The notes below the pieces were generated by a model, which saw nothing but the letters and a program-made list of their open reading frames with translations, had not been told where the DNA came from and made no database searches. The position numbers and the translations under genes are program-made. From the NCBI RefSeq assembly GCF_000179575.2, contig NC_015636.1:434001-498000 (forward strand): a stretch of 64,000 nt of DNA. Reading direction: 5' to 3'. Source of the stretch: Methanothermococcus okinawensis IH1 (GTDB lineage: Archaea > AGJL01 > Methanococci > Methanococcales > Methanococcaceae). Positions 57,144 to 64,000 of this stretch are shown one piece after another (the stretch's first letter is position 1; each line of letters begins with the position of its first letter).

Positions 57144-60100
57144 TTAGAGATGACTTATGAGTCCTGCATCATATCTTAATATTTTTATAGCATCTCCTGC
57201 ATCAACAATGCCGTCTCCGGTAACATCCCCAGCCTGTTTGTTTATATTAGTGATAAGTCCTGCATCATATCTTAATATTTTTATAGCATCTCCTGCATCA
57301 ACAATGCCGTCTCCGGTAACATCCCCTTTTATATATGAGCTTTTGACAGTCACTGTTTTATTCATTACATTGTTAGTTTCGTTGTTCTCAAATACTGCAT
57401 TATTACCATCTACACCTGCAATCAATGTTATATTCCCTTCTGTTGTTGGTGTCCAATTAAAGGAGAATGTCTTACTTTCATTTACATTTAATGTTATGTT
57501 TTGTTTTAAATCTATTGTATTGTTATTACTGTCTGAAAGTCTTAAAGAGAACTTCGTTGCATTTGCATTTCCAATGTTTTTAATGGTAATATTTACGGTT
57601 ACTGTTTTATTTACTGTAATTTCTGATGGCGTTGAAATTGATTCTACAATTAAATCTGGTAAAACGACAGTTTGTGGTTTTACATATACAGTAATATTTT
57701 TATTGTTATTTGATACATCTGAATCATTTATTAATGTAACTTCTGAGCTCAGTGTATAGTTTCCACTTGATGAAGGTGTCCAAGTGAAGGATACATATTT
57801 ACTACTATTTGAACTAATATTTATAGATTTATTATTTAATAATGTACCATTTGCATAAAGGGCAACATATGCATTTGAAGCATTTGCATTTCCAATATTT
57901 TTTATCCCAATATTTACTGTATAATTGTTCCCTTCAATTATATTACTACCATTTATTGAAATATTTTCCACACATACATCCACAAATTTATTCTCTGGAC
58001 TTTCCACAGTAATAGCTCCTACAACTTTATTATTTTCGGTGTTTATCTCATCTGGTAGAACTCCTGCATATAGTTCAACTGTGTGATTTCCTTCGGTAAT
58101 ATTTTCTAAGCTAATATTTAACAAATTACTTCCTGGATTTATAGTTGTATTTTCTTCTTTTACTGTTGAGTTATCTAATTTCACAGTTATTGTTATATTT
58201 TCACTTCCTACACCATCATATGTAATATTCGTAGGTATTGAAATTGTGCTATTGTATGTTTTTGTTGGAATGGATGCATTGATGGATATATCTCTTGATA
58301 CTACTTCCAAGTTTGTAATATTGCTTATTGCTATCTCATCTGGTTTATACATCTGATAGATTTTTGCCGTGAAATTTACTATCGAGGGTTTATGAACTGT
58401 TGCATTGAAGTAGAATTTATATATCGATTTATTTGCTATGTCTCCAATTGCCACATAATAGTTTCCTGTGGTTTCATTCTTTTCAAATACCAGTGGATTT
58501 CCACTTTCATCGGTGGCATTTGTAAATGTTGTGTTTGATGGTAATTTTATCTCAAAGAACACATATCTTAATTCATTGCTGTTGTTGCTGTTATTTACTA
58601 TTGCGGTTATTTTGATAGGTTCATCAACATATGCCTTTGATGATGAAGTCGATACTTTAAGGCTATAATTTTCTGCTATTGGGTCTATATACTGTTTAAG
58701 GTCCTCTGGAACATCCCCATACAATACCCACTGTTTTATTAATCCTGAGGCTACTACTTTACCACTTCCAGTTGATTTCAGGGTGATTTTATGATTTCCA
58801 ATAGCTAAATTGGATGATGGTATATTTACTACTGCATGAGGTGTCTTCTTAGTTAATGATACATTGGTTATTAAATTACCATCCACATACACAGAAACAT
58901 TTGAATTAAGCTCCACATTTGGATTAATAATTACTATTGTTTGAACTGCTGTTGCAGTTTGTTTTGTAGAGCCCCATCCCCATCCGGGATTGAAATGAGT
59001 TAGCAAGTAGTCCATACCTGCGGAGACATTTGAATCATTATTTGGATATCCTGCGTAGTGTAATGCCAATATAGAATATCCCGTAGTTTCAGGTTCCCAG
59101 TATGCCCATCCACTCCATAAATCTGGATTCCAATGTCCATCCGAGGATTGCTTGTTTTTCAGTTTAGTTGCCAGCGAGCTCATATTGCCTGATATGTTTG
59201 CCCAATTAAATCCTGTCCTATTTAGTGCTATCATAGACATAGATATTTCTTCTGTTTTAGTTAGATTCTGTTTTAGCAAGAAATTAGCTCCTTTTTCAAG
59301 AGAATTGTTTATTTCTGATTTCAATGTGTTATTGTCTGTTGCATCTCTTGCTTCTGCCAAACTCGTCATTGTCCATGCAGTTAATGGAATTGTCTGTCTT
59401 ATATATTCATGAGCTCCTGGAATTGCTCTCCATGAACCATCTGAGCTCTGATTACTAATTAACCATTTTACTCCATTTTCTATTACTGCCTTTTCTTTTG
59501 ATGCATTTCCACTTATTCCTCTGAAATCATGGTCGTTATATGCCAAACTCATTGTATATATGGAATATGCTGAGAAATATACTGAGCTCTTACCATGACC
59601 CCACCACTGCCATGAACCATCATTTCTTTGTCGTGATATTATGGTATCTATCCCTATTTTTACATTCTTTTTAGTTTTATTTAGGAGAGCTCCTCCATCA
59701 TCTATATTGTTCATATCATAGTAATATTTTTTCTGATATATGTTTGCAAGCGTTGGACTTGCTATCTGTTCTATACAGCCCCATGCATTAGGTATCTTAT
59801 TTAAGAAATACAATCCCTTAAATATGGCTCCATCAGAACCCCCATCCAATTCTATGGTTCCTTTAACTTTTCTTATAGGTGTTGCATTATATACTGTTAA
59901 ATTAAACGATTTATTGTCATTGCCATTTAATTTGGTGATATTACTGGATTTCATTATCACGCCTTGTGGTTGAACTTCAATACAACAACTGAGGTTTTTA
60001 ATTAGAGTTCCATTTAATGTATTTAATATAAGAGTTCCATTTATGCACTCTTTGTTGTCGGTATTATGGAGGGCTTTCATTTTAATCCAAATACTCCTAC

Positions 60101-62419
60101 TCCACCAGCCAGTAGGATATGTATATCCTTTCAATGTATCGTTTTTAATACCCCACTGGCTACTGTTGAATATCGTATGATTATAATTTAAATAAAGCGT
60201 ATAATTTGTTTTATAGTTGGTTTTGTAATATATTCCTACATAGAAGTAATTGCCTTCTTTAACTACCGTAGGACAGTATTTTCCAGTAATTTTAAAGTAT
60301 GGATTTTCAACAATTACCTTTCTTACAAGTTTGTTGTTATTTTCATTTTGTTCGTCTATATGATTATATGGGTCTATTACTGCCACAATGTGATAGGTGT
60401 TGTTGGTTGTAGGTGTCCAGTTGTAGTGTAAATACTTCCAGTAATTCACATAGACTGTTTTATTGTATAATACTTCGCCTGTTTCATTTACCTTTATAAC
60501 TACCGTAGCATTTAATGGCGTATTTGAATATACTGAGAGATACGGTGTTACTGTTTTATTTACTATTATTCTGTATGGTAAGTTAGTCCAACCCATTCTT
60601 AAATCAGGTTTAGTTACAATTACCTTTCTTACAAGTTTGTTGTTATTTTCATTTTGTTCGTCTATATGATTATATGGGTCTATTACTGCCACAATGTGAT
60701 AGCTGTTGTTGGTTGTAGGTGTCCAGTTGTAGTGTAAATACTTCCAGTAATTCACATAGACTGTTTTATTGTATAATACTTCGCCTGTTTCATTTACCTT
60801 TATAACTACCGTAGCATTTAATGGCGTATTTGAATATACCGAGAGATACGGAGTTACTGTTTTATTTACTATTATTCTGTATGGTAAGTTAGTCCAACCC
60901 ATTCTTAAATCAGGCTTGCTTACTGTAATATTCACAGATTTTTTGTTGTTATTTTCATTTGATTCTTGTATTATATTATTTGGGTCGATATTGGCTATTA
61001 TTATATATGTTCCACTATGGGATGGCTTCCAGTTTGTATAAAAATACTTATAATTCCAAATGGATATATTTCCATCAAATATAATTTCAGAGCTCCCGTT
61101 AATATCAACAGCTTTAATCAATAATGGAACATTTTGAGAATACTTTGTCGATGTCAGCACAACAGCTATGCCTGTGCTTTTATTTACTGTGGTGCTGTAT
61201 GGTTTATGTATTGCATATACACCGTAATCAACAGATGATACCTTTACAAGTTTTGTTAATTCATTGTTTGCCTCATTGGTTTCATTTATTTTATTATTTG
61301 GGTCTATTTTTATTTTTAGATTGTATGTTCCGTCATGGCTTGGTTTCCATTTAAATGCCACATAGTTTGTTCCAGAAACTAAACTTTTATTTTTTAACTT
61401 ATGTAATGACCCATTTACATAAAAGGCAATTTCTACGGTTTTTGCATCATTTGAATATATTTTGCCATATATCGTATATTCATTACCTGCATAGATGCTA
61501 CTTGGCACTATAATATTATTCATTTCAAAATCCACAGGTTTTACAACAGTTATTTGTTTTTTAGTTATATTTTTTGCACCTAAATTGTCTATAACAGTTA
61601 AAGTTACCGTATAAGTTCCAGCATTTATATAACTATGACTAATACTCTCCCCAGTTCCTGTGGTTCCATCTCCAAAATTCCAAATATAAGATTTTATTAT
61701 ACCATCATCAGAAGCATTTGCCATGAAAGTTACATTTAAGTAATTAACGCTGTATGTAAAATCAGCTTTTGGAGGCGTATTTGTTATAGTTAAGGTTTTT
61801 TGAATGGTATTATTTGCACCATCATCATCCCATACGGTTAATGATACATTATAAACGCCTGCTGAATGATAGACATGACTTGGATTTTCATTATTTGATG
61901 CAGTGCCATCGCCAAAATTCCAAAGCCATTTAGTTATAGTTCCATCACTATCAGATGAATTATCGTTAAATTGAACATCTTTTCCATCATTTACATCTCC
62001 AATTATGGAATAACTAAAATCTGCAACTGGCGGGTTATTCGGAATAGAGACATTTCCATATAACAAGGTGAGCTCTACAACATCACCACTATGCCAATAT
62101 ACAGTTCTTGTAGAATTTAATTTAACTCCATTAAAGTAGAACTCAACTTCTTTTCCTTCATCATCATTGTATCTTCCATTAACTACAAGCTTAGAATCTG
62201 TGTAAGAAAGACCTCCAAACATGTTATTTATTACTTCAATCTGCCCCCTCTCTGTTCCATTTATTTTTGCCACAAGAATACCATTTAGAGTTTGGTTATT
62301 TTCAGCTAGTATTTTACCATAATAGGAGGCAGGAAGAGAAGGAACTGTGTCAGTGCTTCCAAAAGCTACACCTGTCCCTACTATTAGCAATAATATCATA
62401 AAAAATATTTTTCTTTCAT
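57144..62419 (-). CDS. Giant surface protein: PKD, CARDB, thioester-toroid, dockerin
   Basis: About 1758 residues. PKD domains at about 122-207 and 208-288 (KWLWNFGDGTASNNENPSHVY, SYIWNFGDGTT), CARDB repeats to about 700, an alpha-2-macroglobulin-like thioester region with NAWGCIEQIASPTLANIY near residue 875 and a toroid of QSSDGSW/QSSDGHW repeats to about 1150, further CARDB domains, and a C-terminal dockerin with two Ca-loop repeats GDVTGDGIVDAGDAIKIL. The ATG at 62419 with GAGGG gives MKEKYFF, but needs one extra T in the T6 run at 62400-62405; otherwise start 62399. Partner of the adjacent cohesin protein is inferred. Confidence 0.8.
60310..60910 (-). repeat. 306-bp tandem repeat inside the surface protein gene
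   Basis: Two nearly identical units of 306 bp (102 codons) encode adjacent CARDB-like domains with KPDLRMGWTNLPYRIIVNK and YNKTVYVNYWKYLHYNWTPT. They differ at only a few bases, so the duplication is recent or kept alike by gene conversion. A second exact repeat of about 70 bp, period 96, encodes the two dockerin loops (57161-57328). Confidence 0.9.
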
Positions 62420-62454
62420 AATATCCCTCTAAAAAATTAAAAAAATTTAGATAA

Positions 62455-64000
62455 TTAATGAGTGCTTCTTCCTGCGAGGATATTACTGCCGGTATATCTC
62501 ATAAAGAGCCAGTACCCTTTGTATGCATAGAGGTTTGGTGAGCACTCATCACAGTTATAACAGTTACCATTGGTATATGCACCGTTATCTGTAATTATTA
62601 TGCTCCAAGAGCCTCCCAATGGTGCTACAAAATCATTAACAGCTACTGCTCCTCTTACTCTCTGGAATAAATATCCATAATAACCTACAGTATTTGTACT
62701 GTAATCATCGTATTGATTATTTTGGATACATTTCCATCCATCGGTGTATTCATTTGGATTAACTCCAACCAAATACCATCCTTTTTTATCAAAAGTTCTT
62801 TGAGGAGGTGCTATGACTCCTGGTTGTGGAATTTTAAAGGTTATATTTACCTCTGTATTTTCCGTTGAATGTATAAAGTATCCATATAATGGAACTATTT
62901 TGTTGTTATTGGTAATTTGAGTCCAATTACTTGACTCATAGGTATATATTATATCTACTGAATTTGGAATTTCCACGGTTGCATAATATGGAACTGATAT
63001 TAAATTCCAGCCTGTTTTTATAGGTATTTTCTCTTTTGTAGTTACTTCGTAGTTCATTGTCAAGACATTGTTGCTTTCATTCTCTTCAACAATGGTGTTG
63101 TTATAATCGGCATTTGCAATAACTGAATAGTTTCCAAATTTTTTAGGTTCCAATACTATCGATGTAATATGACTATATTTTGGATATATTGTAAATACTA
63201 CAATATTATTTGTTATTTTTGATAATTTATTGTTAATCATGCTGTAAGTATCCTCTAAATTTGAAGATACTTTTAATGACAATTTCAATGGTTTAAATGG
63301 TGAAGCCTTCCATGCACATTCATAGTGATAACTATTATTTGTATCAAATATAGCTTTTATTAGAGTTGTTGGTGAAGGTATTACCATACCTGCTGTTGCT
63401 GGCTGATTTATGACTTTTACGAATTTAACACCATATCCATCGAAATAATTACCATACATTCCTGTTATGGTGTAGCCGTTGAAATCTGCACCAATAACAA
63501 GGTTCATTTTAGGTTTAGCTACTGTATAGTATGCATTATATCCAGATATGTAATTTACAACAAATAATTTATCGCCTAATGAAATTACATCCCCTGAATG
63601 TAATGTGCCGGAGCTCACATATGCTCCATTTTTGTATAAGTTATAAGATACGTAATCGTTATATGAGCCTCCAGTATAGTATAACCTGTACTCTCCAATA
63701 TAGGCATTGTAATTACTGCTTCCCAATACTCCTGTATTTAGTACATTGCCCAACAATATACTGTTGGAAGAACTGTTTATTACAGTGTAGTTTTTACCAA
63801 ATAACCATACATTATTTCCACTGTAAAAATTACCATATACTGTATATTCTGCCCTATTTACCAGCATACTGCCATTGGAGTTATTTACATATATCCCAAA
63901 TTCTCCACTGTTATTTCTCATTGGACAGTTGATATATGAGGTATCGTTGAATTCTTTTTCACTTTTCCAGAAATAATTTATATCTTTTGTATTGTATGTG
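62455..64000 (-). CDS. Surface protein, 5' end outside the window
   Basis: The frame is open to the right edge, so the gene continues beyond base 64000; at least 514 residues are visible. It contains a CARDB-like part (FGNYSVIANADYNNTIVEEN), a GWNLISVP-type domain (IPIKTGWNLISVPYYATVEI), and a C-terminal cysteine-containing tail (NGNCYNCDECSPN). It ends 36 bases before the giant surface protein gene, so the two are likely one operon. Confidence 0.75.
   Translation of the reverse strand, partial: TYNTKDINYFWKSEKEFNDTSYINCPMRNNSGEFGIYVNNSNGSMLVNRAEYTVYGNFYSGNNVWLFGKNYTVINSSSNSILLGNVLNTGVLGSSNYNAYIGEYRLYYTGGSYNDYVSYNLYKNGAYVSSGTLHSGDVISLGDKLFVVNYISGYNAYYTVAKPKMNLVIGADFNGYTITGMYGNYFDGYGVKFVKVINQPATAGMVIPSPTTLIKAIFDTNNSYHYECAWKASPFKPLKLSLKVSSNLEDTYSMINNKLSKITNNIVVFTIYPKYSHITSIVLEPKKFGNYSVIANADYNNTIVEENESNNVLTMNYEVTTKEKIPIKTGWNLISVPYYATVEIPNSVDIIYTYESSNWTQITNNNKIVPLYGYFIHSTENTEVNITFKIPQPGVIAPPQRTFDKKGWYLVGVNPNEYTDGWKCIQNNQYDDYSTNTVGYYGYLFQRVRGAVAVNDFVAPLGGSWSIIITDNGAYTNGNCYNCDECSPNLYAYKGYWLFMRYTGSNILAGRSTH

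Larger units (their letters stand above)
258..63616. repeat. Highly iterated palindrome GAGCTC (about 62 copies)
   Basis: Scanning by eye I found about 62 copies of the hexamer GAGCTC, many extended to GGAGCTCC or CGAGCTCG. If GC is about 29%, base composition alone predicts roughly 3-4 in 64 kb. By region I counted 6 copies in 1-6000, 1 in 6000-14400, 15 in 14400-24200, 3 in 24200-36100 and 37 in 36100-64000. Most lie inside coding sequence, so selection or a mutational process acts on the word itself. The accessory islands are strongly depleted. Its role is unknown. Confidence 0.85.

Overview
The window is chromosomal DNA of an AT-rich methanogenic archaeon, most likely of the order Methanococcales. 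The evidence is the archaeal RNA polymerase/str operon with split B''/B' and A'/A'' subunits, SelB, an F420-dependent sulfite reductase, an F420-hydrogenase maturation protease, a methanogen-type YcaO protein, GGTGAT-type ribosome binding sites and TATA-type promoters. I do not name a species.

Layout. 1-6600: housekeeping and small genes (RNase Z, an HTH regulator, a CBS protein, a VTT-family membrane protein, an M20 peptidase, an ITPase, TrmO), plus a 117-bp MITE-like element and a duplicated micropeptide locus. 6600-14250: an accessory island on the + strand with two copies of a structured leader, small membrane proteins, a gene flanked by a 90-bp inverted repeat, relics and frameshifted genes. 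14250-20160: FrhD protease, SelB, mevalonate kinase, YcaO, a YggU-type protein and a methyltransferase. 20220-34910: a second accessory island, almost all on the - strand. 35000-37450: fsr with paired operator-like palindromes, then a rhodanese protein. 37750-54030: rps10-tuf-fusA-rps7-rps12-nusA-rpl30e-rpoA2(intein)-rpoA1-rpoB1-rpoB2-rpoH, all on the - strand. 54240-64000: large surface proteins (cohesin, CARDB, S-layer, PKD, thioester-toroid and dockerin domains).

The most interesting system is the second accessory island. Five tandem cassettes each have their own promoter, a leader RNA with one or two kink-turn hairpins, a small secreted hydrophobic peptide with a nearly invariant signal sequence, a small variable membrane protein and a SpoIIM/DUF95 membrane protein. 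Decayed cassette remnants lie upstream. A Yip1/exported protein/LolD/MacB-type transporter operon follows on the same strand. SpoIIM/DUF95 proteins and a MacB-type accessory ABC transporter are typical of circular bacteriocin gene clusters, so I infer an archaeal multi-peptide, bacteriocin-like system. Cassette ends (promoter, leader, signal peptide, DUF95 C-terminus) are nearly identical and the centres differ, which suggests recombination or gene conversion. The same leader has been duplicated in front of unrelated genes in the first island.

Two window-wide signals matter. The palindrome GAGCTC occurs about 62 times (by-eye count) against about 3-4 expected from base composition, mostly in core genes and rarely in the two accessory islands. 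Several genes, including the essential rpoA2 (inside its intein), are broken by single-base changes in homopolymer runs. Sequencing error must be excluded before any of these is called a pseudogene.
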